From assembly GCF_040939455.1 (NCBI RefSeq), contig NC_134108.1:2571501-2635500 (forward strand): DNA of 64,000 nt. Reading direction: 5' to 3'. Below the pieces are notes generated by a model. That model worked only from the letters and a program-made list of their open reading frames with translations. It made no database searches and was not told where the DNA came from. The position numbers were made by a program, and so were the translations under genes. Shown here one piece after another: positions 47,456-59,457 of the stretch. Source of the stretch: Microcebus murinus. Lineage: Eukaryota; Chordata; Mammalia; Primates; Cheirogaleidae. How positions within the stretch are numbered: the stretch's first letter is position 1; every line of letters starts with the position of its first letter.

Positions 47456-50400
47456 CTTCCCTTTTTATTTGTCCGACTTATTTCGATTTAAAACATGATA
47501 ACGATGTTAAATTTAAGTTTCTCTATAGAAATATGAAGTAAAGGATTGAACATAATGAAAAAAGAACGCCGCTCTATGTTGCGTCTCTGCGTATAATTCA
47601 GAAAAAATCCCGTCTTCAGATACAGCCGCGGCCACTTTCTGTAATTGTTTTAGAACGTAAAATACCGTTCCATGTCTCTGGACCCAATGCAGATTGTATT
47701 CTTCCCTGTGAGAAAAGGGGCGGAAATCTTGAATTGGGGAGCTCTGGGGAGATGTGTCAAGTCGAACCTCGCCCGCGTTCCAGCCCTGGAGTTCCGATCC
47801 ACCGGCCACGGCAGAGAACTCTCGCTGAGGGAGCGGGCTGTGTAGCCGTTGGACACGGAGACGTCACTCCCACTTGTTTTTGATGAAGTTACATCCATGC
47901 TTCTCGGGATTTCTTTTTCCCAATTTTTTTGGAACCCGTAAGGCAGTTGATAAGCCTCCTCTGTCCTCAGACTTCAGGAATCTTCCCCGAAACCATCCTC
48001 ACCTGCGTCCGTTTCGCGACGTCCCTCCCAGAACTCCGTGCCCGGCCAGAGCCCGGTGGCCGTGGAGATCCGTTCCGCGCAGAGGGGTGGGAAAGCAGAA
48101 ACGCGGGAACGCGTACAGTTGTGGAGCAGCTGACAGAATCGCTTGTAGTCATGCAGAGTTGGGAACTACGTTTTGTTGCCCTTGGTTTACGGCCTCAGTT
48201 GGGAACTTTACGGCAGCTGCCTAATTGTGGCAGGCAATACGCAGTCCCCGGCTCCTGCTCGCCCTGCAGGTAGGTTGTCCCCGCTGCATCCCGAGGCCGG
48301 CTCTGTGACCAGGCTGCAGCCCCGTGGGGCACAAATGGCATTAATGACCTCAAACGGGCAAAAGCCAAATGGAGTCATTGGCTTTAGGAACTAACCGTAT
48401 CCTACACCTAGATCAAGGATCCAACTTTTATTTTGCCTAGTTCAGCAAAACGTGTCTTTGTTATGTTTATATTGAGCAAACGTATCATCCATAAAATGAG
48501 GAAAATCCAGAATAAATTTCCTTCTTGTGTGCTTTTTCTTTCTTGTTAGATTCTTTACATGTGCATAAATAAATCCAGGATGATTGGTTTTGCCTCGATT
48601 TCCCAGAATGTATGAATTTCCATTCGCCTCAAATACGCTTAAAATTAATGCAAACTTATAAAATAAAAATTCTGAAAATTCCGACTTCAGCATAGGACGA
48701 GTTTACCCAGATACGTGATGAAAAGAGCAGCACATAGATTTATCAGTGGAAATCAAAATAGCTTTATTGTTTACTCTCTGTAGAAATTGGCATGATATGA
48801 AAATTTGCTTAAATCATGTATTTAATTAGGGATCACAGGCATAATTTTATGGTTTCACGTTTTTGTTGACTAAATAAAGCCCCATCTTCAATTACACCTG
48901 AAAAGTAGTCTTGTGTCCCCAAATGAAACAATCTTTGTGGTTCAACTGCAGCTAGAAGCCATGGTCCCTAAGAATGTGGATTGTCCACTATGTGTTTATT
49001 TTAACCACACAAGCTATCTGCGTAAGCAGAGGTAGCATTGTGGAATGACCTTGCAGAAATCGATGAAGTCTGAAGACTGTTGAAATGTTCACTGTACTAG
49101 ATTCTTCATTAAGAAAAATATTACATAGCAAATGCTAAACCAGGAGTTCAGAAATAAGTTTAAAATTTATTTAAATTAAACAGATAACCTCTAAATGTCT
49201 GACAGCCTGAAAACTTGGAGAACAGGATTGAAGCGATGAGCTGGAGTATGACTGTTTTCTCGCTGTCCTTCCAATCCAGGCAAACATTTTCTGGAGCGGG
49301 GCACAGGGACTCGTTGCAGACTTTGTAGGTCATACTTGGTCTCTGTGGGCCATCCTCTTCCTTTCCTCTCCCGCCCCTCCTTTTTTTTTTTAAACAACCC
49401 TTTAAAGATGTAAAACTACAGATTTGGTCACTGGGCTGTGGCTTGCAGACCTCTAATTTAGGGCATTAACTTGGTGATTCTGGCTTTCTGGACTTAGAGA
49501 AAACCGAATTGAAATAATGTCACGTGTCTTTTGGAATCTGAAATACCAGAGCCTCCTTCGTGAAACTCTAGCATTCTTCTGTTTAAACTGCATGCTGTTT
49601 TATGTTTAATCCTTATGTGCCAAAATCTTTGCCCAATGCCTGACATAAGCTAGAGTCTCAGAAAATATTTGCCAAGTGGTAACATTTAAAATTTTACCTA
49701 TTTCTACAGTATTGGAAGCATGACTTCAATTCTGAATGGTGGGGTTTTTTTTCCTGTTGTTTGTTTGTTTTTTACTGTCGCCTTAATAGAAATGTTCCTA
49801 TGGGTCACCCCAGGCCAATCCCCCTAGTTTTCTAGGGAACCCAACAGATGCTATTTATCAAGTATGACCTTGGCAAGCAGTAGTATGTATAATGCAAACA
49901 CAAGAGTAAAGAATGAAAATAATTGAAGGATATAAGATAAATTCTTGGCTGGTGATTTTTTTATCAATAGATCAAGTACATTTTGTGTTAATCTGTTGGG
50001 TATCCCCAATATAAAGTAATGTCCTTTAGGGCAAAAAGTGGACTTTTCAAATCTTTCATTTTTTCCCCTTCACAGCTCTACTCCTTTGTCTCCAGGTGGT
50101 GAAGTGCCCACCACTCAGCACACAGTGGGGGCTTAATAAATGCTGAAGACCTGGTTCATTTGCTCTCTAGCCAAAGACAATTTTTCTCTCTCTCTTCTTT
50201 CCTTCTTTTGCAGAAATGCCACCTCTGCTTTTCCATTTCTTCAAAGAAACGTGTGTAATTTCCCAATCTGCCAAATATAAACAACATCAACATTTTAAGA
50301 TTGCTTTAAGGAAATCGATTTTCTGTTTTTCCCTTCTATTTCACAGTATTGGTGCAAAACAAGAAGGCATAATGAGCTAGTGATTTGCAAGGTTTCATTG

Positions 50401-51678
50401 CAGTCGACTAAGAGGCATTCTGTAACTATTAATTTCTTCTTCTATCACGTGGAGAAAACAAGAAGGGCAAAATGTATTACCTTTTTACTGCTAGACACCA
50501 ACAGGAATCTGACATCTTTGAAAGCACATCTGATTTCTATTTCTCTCTCCTAGTTTGAGGAGGGAAATAACCCAAAGCCTTGTAGATGGCGGAAGCATTC
50601 CCTCACAATGCCTGGCGCTGTCTGAGATATTTGTTCAAAACTTGGATCAGCACGCGTGTGAGTGGTCCTGGCTTCCTCTCTGGGTCTCGGTGGGCTTGTG
50701 CTGTGCAGAGGTTTCTCCCGGGAGGTTGCAGGGAGGCCGGGGCCTCGGGTTGCAGCAGACCCGGCAAAACAGCCAACCCCACACCCTGGCGGTGGAAGGG
50801 GAGGGACCCACCGGGCACCTTCACAAACATCCCTGCCTCCCTCTGCCTCCAGCGGCTCAGCATGGGGTGTCAGGGAGATCATTAAGGGGCATCCTGCCGG
50901 CTCCCGCCCACACCTGCGTCGGGTTCCCCGCTGCAGTTTTATGGGCCGTGAGGAGGCAGGTTTGACGCCACGGAGCACAGCCCTGCAACAGCTGCAGACG
51001 GGCCAGCTCACCAGACAGTAAAATGTAAAGAGGGGGGAGGGAGGGACAACCTTTGAAGTTTACAAAAAGGCATGACTTTGACCACTTCCTTCTTCCTTTT
51101 TGAATTGGTGTCCCAGGTATGCTGAGAGCAACTACTGGCTAACTTTACAAGGGAAGATGCACTTCCCCCAAACCCGGGTCTGCGTGGTTGTCAGCATTTT
51201 AATGCCATTCCTCAGTGGCTTCCTTAGCTGCGGGGGTAATGTCAGTGATGGGCACACGGGAAAGGTGTCATTTTAACTGAAGGGACTATATTAAAGGTCA
51301 ACCCGGATGTGCATCTGCAAACACGCATGAACACAGAGAGCGCCTGTCTCTCAAGGTTAAGGTTGAGCTGCACGAAGCCACCGGCACGAGTGTCCCTTGC
51401 ATCTTCCCCGTGTATGCTCTCTGCGTTTGGTCTTCTCACTTCTGTCCTTAAAGAAGCGATGCGGCAGTGAACCCACGCGGTGTGTTGCATTTCCTCTCAA
51501 TTTCATAACTGAATTTCAATCTCCGATTAATGCTGTTTCTTTCTGCTTTGCTGTCAGTATTTTTCTCTTTTTTGTTTAAAAAAGGACTCCAGGATTTTAT
51601 AATAATTATTCTGTCACTTTTATACAGTCTAGTGTGAAATGTCCCTTAGAGGTTTTTTTGGTGTGTGAATGGGTGCGC

Positions 51679-51712
<34 letters not shown>

Positions 51713-52266
51713 CAGAGAGACAGAGACTGAGAGACAGAGAGAGAGAAAACCTGCTATCATTCATTCTTTGGGGAACTTGCTGGATTTGGGGATCTGAGCC
51801 TCCAGTTTGAACTGTGCACGTGATCAAAGGACAGACCTTACTCGAAGGACCACGGAAATGCAGCCAGGACTGGGTAGCTGCCACGGAGGAAAGGACTTCA
51901 TCCCTGGGGACCTGCAGTAGGAAGAGGCGTCAGCATTTCCGGGGGGGGGGTGGAAAACGCTTCTCTACGAGCACGAGGAGCCAGCCGACATCCATAAGAT
52001 GGGGGGACCTCGGGGGTCCAGGAGGGACAGAGGAGTCTGGGGGAGGACTGTGGCCCGGCCACAGGTGAGGAGGTACAGGGCCAGAGAGATGGGAGCTGAG
52101 ACTCCGGAGAGGCCAGCCACGCCACAGGACGTGTCCCGGCATTCCGAGTTTCGGCCGTTACCTTGTGAGCACTAGGAAGACGCCGAGATGTCCCCAGGAG
52201 GAGGCTGATGTGATCACAGAGGTGCGCTGAAACAGAGGTCACCTTAACAAAACGAGAGTGGATGGG
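47456..52266. other. 4.8 kb single-copy sequence, few repeats
   Basis: No coding gene recognised. A small CpG-rich patch at about 47750-48160 contains CRE-like 'gacgtcac' (47860) and a donor-like 'ctgcaggtaggt' (48264). L2-like tails occur near 49640 and 50110-50145. The stretch 48420-49200 is AT-rich single-copy DNA. From 50590 to 51010 it is GC-richer with overlapping open frames on both strands. Confidence 0.4.
51672..51748. repeat. (GT)n plus (GAGACA)n microsatellite
   Basis: An alternating GCGC/GTGT run at 51675-51709 with ~16 GT units, followed by 'gagagacagagact'-type purine-rich repeats to ~51748. The first part is a classic Z-DNA-prone sequence. Confidence 0.95.
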
Positions 52267-52568
52267 GGCCAAGCGCGGTGGCTCTCGCCTGTGATCCTAC
52301 CACTCTGGGCGGATCGCTCAAGGTCAAGAGTTCAAAACCAGCCTGAGCAAGAGCAAGACCCCGTCTCTACTAAAAATAGAAAGACATTAATTGCCCAACT
52401 AAAAATAAATAGAAAAAAATCAGCCAGGCATGGTGGCGCATGCCTGTAGACCCAGCTACTCGGGAGGCTGAGGCAGGAGGATCACTTGAGCCCAGGAGTC
52501 TGAGGTTGCTGTGAGCTAGGCTGACGCCACGGCACTCACTCTAGCCTGGGCAACAGAGTGAGACTCTG
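52267..52568 (+). mobile_element. Alu SINE, diverged, without A tail
   Basis: 'ggccaagcgcggtggc' head, 'cctgagcaagagcaagacc', 'gctgtgagctaggctgac', ending in 'gagtgagactctgg' with no poly(A). About 20 bases are missing after 'ctaccactctggg'. The lost tail points to a later deletion or to decay. No target duplication was identified. Confidence 0.93.
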
Positions 52569-53355
52569 GCGAACTGTGGCTCCTTGGGGCGGGAATCCTG
52601 CCTGGCATTGTGCCCGGTCAGGGCCACCGTGGCCGCGACAGTCTGAGCAGCCACTGAGTGAGTCATTTACGGAATGAATAAATGTGATAAAGCTGATGGT
52701 TGTGGTGTATTACTGTTTTTATGCATTGGTGGATTGGATTTGCTAGTATTAGTAGATACTGCAGATACTTCTTTGCTTATGTATAGAAGCACAACTGATT
52801 TTTGTTGATTTTGTATCCTGCAACTTTACTAAATTTGTTTATTACTTGTAACAGTTTTTTTGGTCAATGTCATTGTGTTAGTGTCATCTTAATGGTTGAA
52901 GAATCTGTAGTGATAGTCCCTGTTTCATCGGGGACTTTGTCCGATATAGGTGATTTATAGTTTTTATTTTTGTCAGCCTTGCTAGAGGCTTATAGATTTT
53001 TTTTGAGGTTTTTTTCCCCCCCAGAGAACTACTTTTTATTTCATTGATTTTGAAAATTGTTTTCCTGTTCTCAATTTTATTGAGTTATGTGATTATCTTT
53101 GTTATTTCTTTCCCTCTGCTTGCTTTGGGTTTACTTTGTTCTTACTCTTTTAGGTTTGTGGAGTGGAGACTTAGAAAATTGACTTACGACTTTTCCTCTT
53201 TTCTTTCATATGCATTAGGGTTATAAATGTCCCTCTTGGCACTGCTTTGGCTGCATCTCACACATTTCAGTGTGCTGTGTTTTCATTTCCATTCAGTTCA
53301 ATATATTTTGAAATTTCCCCTGAGACTTCTTTTCTGATGCATGAATTATTTAGAC

Positions 53356-53570
53356 TCTAACTTGTCAAACTTTTTAAGCAGGGGCCAGTTCACTGTCCCT
53401 CAGACCGTTGGAGAGTGTGGCGCACATTCCACACATGTGCACTGTGGGCCCGGGTCGGATCGGCTGCTAAGCAGGACAAGCAGTGGTGGTGGCAAAAAAC
53501 ACCTGGGGGGCCGGATAAGTGTCCTCGGCGGGCCTCATGTGGCCCGTCGGCCGTAGTTTGAGGACCCCTG
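53356..53570 (-). mobile_element. hAT element, non-autonomous, inserted in L1
   Basis: The right terminus GTAGTTTGAGGACCCCTG ends at 53570; the left terminus is decayed ('cttgtcaaactttttaag'). The 8-bp target duplication atttagac (53348-53355) / atttagag (53571-53578) fits hAT (T and A at positions 2 and 7). The same terminal sequences occur, inverted, in the element at 61143-61700. Interior words 'ggccagttcactgtccctca' and 'ctcatgtggcccgtcgg' are also shared, but the middle differs. No transposase. Confidence 0.9.
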
Positions 53571-53707
53571 ATTTAGAGTGTGGCGGTTACTCCCCATATG
53601 CCTGAAGATTTCCCTTTTATCTTTCTGCATTGATATCTAGCATGATTCCATTGAGACCAGAGAACATACTCTGTATGATTCCAATTTTTTCAAATTGGTT
53701 GATTTTT

Positions 53708-53996
<289 letters not shown>

Positions 53997-54260
53997 AAAT
54001 TGGTTGATTTTTAAAAATCACCCAGGATATGATCTGTCTTGGCTGATATTCCATGAGTGGCTGAAGGGAATGTTTATCCTGCTGCTCTTGGGCGGAGTGT
54101 CCCACCAGCGTGAATTAGATCATGCTGGCTGATGCTATTCAGTTCTTTGTCCTAGTGGTTTTCTGCTTAGCAGCTCTGTCAGTTGCTGAGAGAGGGGTGA
54201 GGAAGTCCCCAACTACAAGTGACATTGTCTGCCTCTCCTTTCAGTTCTTTCCCTTTTTCT

Positions 54261-54584
54261 TTTTTTTTTTGAGACAGAGTCTCACTTTGTTGCCCAGGCT
54301 AGAGTGAGTGCCGTGGCGTCAGCCTGGCTCACAGCAACCTCAATCTCCGGGGCTCAGCGATCCTCCTGCCTCAGCCTCCCGAGTAGCTGGGACTACAGGC
54401 ATGTGCCACCATGCCCGGCTAATTTTTTGTATACATATTTTTAGTTGGTCAATTAATTTATGTCTATTTTTGGTAGAGGCGGGGTCTCGCTCAGGCTGGT
54501 TTCGAACTCCTGACCTTGAGCAATCCACCCGCCTCGGCCTCCCAAAGTGCTAGGATTACAGGCGTGAGCCACCACGCCCGGCCC
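54261..54584 (-). mobile_element. Alu SINE, strepsirrhine type, antisense, in L1
   Basis: Full-length antisense Alu with a perfect 14-bp target duplication ctttccctttttct (54247-54260 and 54585-54598). It is inserted in the antisense L1. A T23 tract at 54617-54639 lies just outside and belongs to the host. Confidence 0.96.
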
Positions 54585-55249
54585 CTTTCCCTTTTTCTCT
54601 TCTTATATTTTGAAGCTTTTTTTTTTTTTTTTTTTTTTTGGTGCATGCACATTTAGGATGTTCGTTCGGTGGGTTGAGGCTTTAATCATTATGTAATTTC
54701 CCTCTTGGCCCCTTATAATTTTCTTTGTTGTGAAGTCTACTTTATCTAATATATTATAGCCATTCCTGCTTTTTTGATTTTGCAAGATAAATCTTTTTTC
54801 ATCCTTTTGGTTTTTTTTTGACTACCTGTGTACTTACATTTGACACAAGTAGACAGAACACAGCTGGGCAGCGTATTTCTATCCATTCTGCCGGCTTCCC
54901 TTGTTTAGTTGGGTGTATAGAGGCCATCATTGGTGCTCAGGGCTTAAATCTGCCATTTTATCACTGGTTTTCTCTGTTTCTCATTCTCTTTTCCTTCCCT
55001 TCCAGTGGATCACCTCAGCATCTTCTAGGGTTCCATTTTAATTTATTTACAATTTTTTCATCATAGCATCTGTGTAGTTCTCTTAGTCATTGCTCCGTGT
55101 ATTACAATAAATGTAAGTAACTCACTGCAGTCTCTGTATATCAAAATGTGACCACTTGCAGTGAAGCGTTGAATGCTACTTGTATTTGGCTCCCTTGACA
55201 CTTTCTACTTTTTAAATAAAATTGAAGTGTTTCATCTGCACACACGGAG

Positions 55250-57924
55250 GACTGCATCGTATGATGTCATAATGTTTGCCTCGACCATCAAATAAGATCT
55301 AAGAAACTCAGGGGAAGGGCGGTCTGTCATTTTTGCTTCTGTTTTTACCCTTTCCGCTGCAGACCGCTGGCCTCTAGGCTGGGAGGGAACGAGCCACTGT
55401 TGTTTTAAGCCTCTCGGTGCTTTGCCTTGGTGGCTGCAGGACACAAGCACTGTACCCAACAGGACACAGAAGCCCAGCGAGTCGGCAGCTGCGGCATGGA
55501 CTGATGAGGGTCAGAACACACGGCCCCAGACATGGCACCTTGGCATTGGAGAGGACAGCAGGAGCAGGAAGGGATCTCCCCACACCCTTCCCACCCCCGA
55601 CCCCGGCCGGCTCCCCTGAAGCCGGTCACCAGACCCTCACTCCAGAGACGCCCCCTCACCTAGAGGAGAGGGGCCTCCTTGTCTCCAAAGATCTGAGCAC
55701 ACAGGTCTCGCCAAGCCCCAGTTCATTGCCATGAGGTCACACGGCTCTGTCTGTGACACTTCTCCACGACCACCCACTCTTCACCAAACTTGCCATCAAT
55801 ATTCACAGGCTTCCTGTTTCTTTGGGCCTTCGTTTCCTTAGGAAGGCTCCCATGTCAGGGAAAACAGGTTAATAAATGTGCATGCTCTTCTCTTGTTACT
55901 CTGTGCTTTAGTACAGGTGTCTCAGCCATGAACATAGCCACGGGTGAGGAAATAAAGCTGTCCCGCCTTGCAGAGCTGGATTCAGCTGCACAGAGCGGAA
56001 ACCGCCTCCAGAGAGAAGTCTCCTCCTACGAGAAGACGGAGCTGTGGCTTTTCCCTCCCGTCGCCGAGAGTCCGCGGCCGGCGGCTGCACCAGCCCTTGC
56101 CCCGCGCCGGGCTGGAGCTTCTCCCCTCTGTCCTGGGGCCCCTTCTGCAGCAGCCGCGCCCTGCCGCGTTCAGGCGGAAGAAGGGCCAGGCACAGAGGGG
56201 ATCCCTGCCAGCACCCCTCCCAGGGAGCTTTCTGGAATCCCCACCCAGAACAGTCGCTCACACTTTGCTGACCAGAACATTGTCCCGTAGCCACTCCACC
56301 CCACAAGGCGGCTAGAGAAAAGTGTTCTCCTTCAGCTGGGCGCCGGACACCCCAGGGCAAGTTTTGCCAGCAAAGGAGAAAATGGGTAACGGAGGTTGGG
56401 TCACCACCCGGCAGTATGGGCCACCAGGGAGAGTCACGGCCACTTACTGGGCCTGGTGGTGGCTTCGCACTGGTGGCCAGGAGGATTATTTTGCAGATCC
56501 TGTGAGTACTACTCAGTGATACTCAGCACTGCTGCAGGGTCCTGGCAGTGGGGTGCGGGGGGCTGGGGGCTGGGGAGACACCTAGCTGTGCCTTCCAGAA
56601 TGACCTTGCTCATGTTCACGTGTTGCTGTGCGTGTTTTCCCGGTAGCCCCTTCGCTCCTCACCTCTTGATAGACGATTCCCAGCCAGGGTCGGCTGGCGG
56701 TGACATTTGGTAGTTAACTTTGGAATTCTGCCTTTATCTATTCATTTGGGGGGGATTCGCTCTGCTTTTTTATATTTGAAACTTTCAATTTTTCCTCTGT
56801 CGGTTTTGGGCGAATGCATTACATTTATTATTTTTGATAAAAGTCTTCAAAGCCTGCCCGGTGCCAGGCCTGTCTCTGAGGCCTTGAAAGTCCACTCTTA
56901 GTTTCCAGTTTTGAGTGCCACTTCTTATTTTGAGAGACTTAGCTAAATTTTATGTTCTTTTTTCAAATTTCTTTACTTACAACTTAAAACCGAGTTCTCC
57001 TTGGTGTATTGAAATCATATTTCTGAGCTCCTTCAATTCTGGGATTTGGTCCAGGTTCAGTTTCTTTGTGTGTCTCATGGTAATGACTTGGGAAAGCACA
57101 GGTTAATTTGCCACGCGTTCTCCTTTAATAGACCGATGTGCCTTTAATTTCACTACATCCGTGTTGTGAGATTCACTTTCCACCTTCGCCCTGAGCCTTT
57201 CTTCACCTAATTTCGCTCTGAGCCTGTCTTTACCCCAATTAGTAATAAGCATGCTCCGACGTACTCAGGAATAAAAAACAGAACATTCTTCGTGTCCGTA
57301 TAAAGATCCTGGTGTCTCGTGACTATTCCACAGCGGCACACGCCAGAGGATTTGACCAGGATGAAGTGACACCTGGTGATGGCACGCGTTCCCTTTCTTT
57401 CCACGCTGCCCCGGCCCCGCCGGCAGCCACGGGACGTGTTCGCCGTGGGTCTCTGTGTTTGCGTGCGCACCTGTGCGAAGCCCAGGCTGTCCCGTTCGCA
57501 TGTTCTTATCCCCTCCGTTCCTCTTTCCCATCCAGCGCATCCCTGTCTCTACGGCTGCACCTGATCCGATGCTTCCAGTCGCTCACCATGCTCTCTGGTG
57601 AGGTTCCCGCTCGGTGCCACCTTTCTACCATCGCTGGGTGCTGAGGTCTGCGAAGATGGCATGGAGGAGAGGCCGGAGTGACCAGGAGGAGCCCAGACGG
57701 CCACATCAGATGGAGGGTCATCTAGCCCGAGCTCGGGCTCCAGGCGGGGTGCAGCTGGCATGTCCAGAGAAGAGAAACGAGGCCAGGCTGGCTTTGGCGA
57801 GCCTGGCGAGCTTCCGGCTGTGAAGGGGCTGGGGAGGCAGGCAGGGGCAGATCAGACAGGCAGCCTTCTCGAAAAGGGTCTCGAGGGAAACCGAAAGACA
57901 GAGATGATCGATTCTCTCTAGCCA
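55250..57924. other. single-copy sequence, no gene recognised
   Basis: GC-rich at 55360-55720 and 56040-56240. Frames of up to 166 codons (55790-56290 plus) overlap a 150-codon minus frame and have no domain. From 56700 to 57250 it is AT-richer. No repeats recognised. Confidence 0.4.
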
Positions 57925-58165
57925 GCGAATGTGCATTAGATTTCCACTGGGTGCCAAGTTTTCTGCAGACCACCTTTCTCACCCTTACAGCTGATTGCCT
58001 GTCGGAGTCGTACCACACTGGGGAGCAGATCATGGTCTGAATTCAGTCACTCACCCACAGCCACAGGGGAAAAGAGCCAGAGCCGGGATGTCAACCAGAG
58101 AGACCAGACTCCAAAACCGAGGCGTTCCCACCGCTCCACGGCAGGGGACTGCCAGACCCGCGGCC
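57925..58165 (+). mobile_element. MIR SINE, + strand
   Basis: 'cactgggtgccaagttttct', 'tttctcacccttacagctga', 'cactcacccacagccacagg' and 'gagccgggatgtcaaccaga' follow MIR in order, with a mid-section deletion. Confidence 0.7.
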
Positions 58166-58341
58166 GCCGGCCGGGGCAGCCTGAGTAGGAGCTGAGTGTG
58201 TCTTGGTTTTCCTCTGGAGATGATTAAAGAAAAAAAAATGTAAAACAGACAAATTGGAAGGAAGAAATCCCCAAAACTTGTGAAACCAGCAACAAGAGTA
58301 ACAGAAACAAGTGAGGAGGAAACTGTTGATACTGTTCTATA

Positions 58342-58794
58342 ACGTGTTGCCCCAAAAATAAGACCTCCCAATAAAAGAAGCCCTAGCAGGATTTCTAAGC
58401 TTTGCACAATATCAGCTCTATCCTGAAAATAAGCCCTAGTGACGGGCGTGGCTGCGCAGCGCATCTGCACAACCCGTGCATGTCGTCCTGGAGCGGGAAA
58501 GAAGACGAGCAGCCCTTCTCATCCGCCCCGTGACAGCTCTAGTGCTCCACACGAGAGATCGGGGCCAGTGGTTCTGAAGGAAATAGAGTCGCAAGAAATT
58601 CAGGATGGAATTCGGGGTTTGGAGAGTGAGGATGATGTTCCAGAAGAAGACTTCACTCTATTTGAATAAATGTAGACTGTTGTACTGTACTTAAAAAAAA
58701 AAAAAACAAAACACATTCCCTGAAAATAAGCCCTAGGGTGTCTTCTTGAGGAAAAATAAATATAAGACCCTGTCTTGTTTTCGGGGAAACTTGG
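58342..58794 (+). mobile_element. Tc1/mariner (pogo/Tigger-like) DNA transposon remnant
   Basis: TIRs: left 'gttgccccaaaaataagac' and, inverted, right 'gtcttgttttcggggaaac' (16 of 19 match). A TA dinucleotide lies immediately outside each end (58340-58341, 58795-58796), as mariner elements require. The motif 'gaaaataagccctag' recurs inside at both ends. The middle carries the tail of a transposase-like frame and an A run at 58692-58705. It is an internally deleted, non-autonomous copy. Confidence 0.8.
58439..58669 (+). pseudogene. remnant of a pogo-like transposase C terminus
   Basis: A 76-codon open stretch ends in an acidic tail, 'GLESEDDVPEEDFTLFE', then a stop. Acidic C-terminal tails of this kind follow the DDE domain in pogo/Tigger-type transposases. 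Neither the DNA-binding nor the catalytic domain is present, so it is inactive. The first ~40 residues are not recognisable. Confidence 0.6.
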
Positions 58795-58796
58795 TA

Positions 58797-59289
58797 TCTG
58801 ATGCAGTAGCGGGCCACAGGAGGAAATGCCGCCCCGGTGCAGAAGACACGGCTCCGGCACCGTCGGACCAGAAAGCCTGAACGCAGCACACGGCCCGCCT
58901 CTGGGAACTAGGAACGAGGATTCCCGCCGACGTCCGGCCCCGAGCCACGTTGTCCTGTGTTTGGCGGCTCAGCCGTGAGTGACAGTGGGGTCCTCGCGCC
59001 CTGCATCCTGCTGGCATTCACAGGGCAGGCGGCAGGGACCTTTCCGATCTTTAAGTCGCAGCGAAACTTGGAGGAACACAACTGGGCTGACAGTGCAAAT
59101 GAAGTCTGACACCAACGCATCTTTGGAAAAAGACCCATCTCATTTCCCTCTCAGGGCCTCTTTCTCAGCTCTCAGCAGTGTCCACAGCGAGAGACTGCAG
59201 AAAAGCTACCCGGCCTCTTTGTTTAGTTCCAGTTTCTCTTCCCGAGCCACGCCCGCCTAGGGGAGCGTTCCCCAGATGAGCTGGGCCCC
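58797..59289. other. single-copy sequence, GC-rich, CpG-bearing
   Basis: CpGs are frequent at 58800-58980. No gene or repeat recognised. Confidence 0.4.
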
Positions 59290-59457
59290 AGCGATCTCGC
59301 CTGCGGCACTCGATGATGAAAATGCAAAGTTCCCCAGGCCTGTCCCCCAGGTTCTGATTTCGGTGGTCAGTGCTAGGACCCAGGAACTTGTATTTTCATC
59401 TCACCTGTCAGGGAATTCCTGAGATTGTGGTGATTAGGCAAGTCTGGGACGCCCTGA
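59290..59457 (-). mobile_element. MER5-type hAT fragment, antisense
   Basis: 'ggttctgatttcggtggtca', 'gacccaggaacttgtatttt' and 'caagtctgggacgccctga' resemble antisense MER5. Diverged; no termini or target duplication. Confidence 0.5.

Noticed and set aside
53044..53226. hydrophobic 60-codon frame resembling a membrane protein
   Set aside because: It lies in an antisense L1 ORF2 segment; T-rich antisense LINE sequence naturally encodes Phe/Leu/Ile runs.
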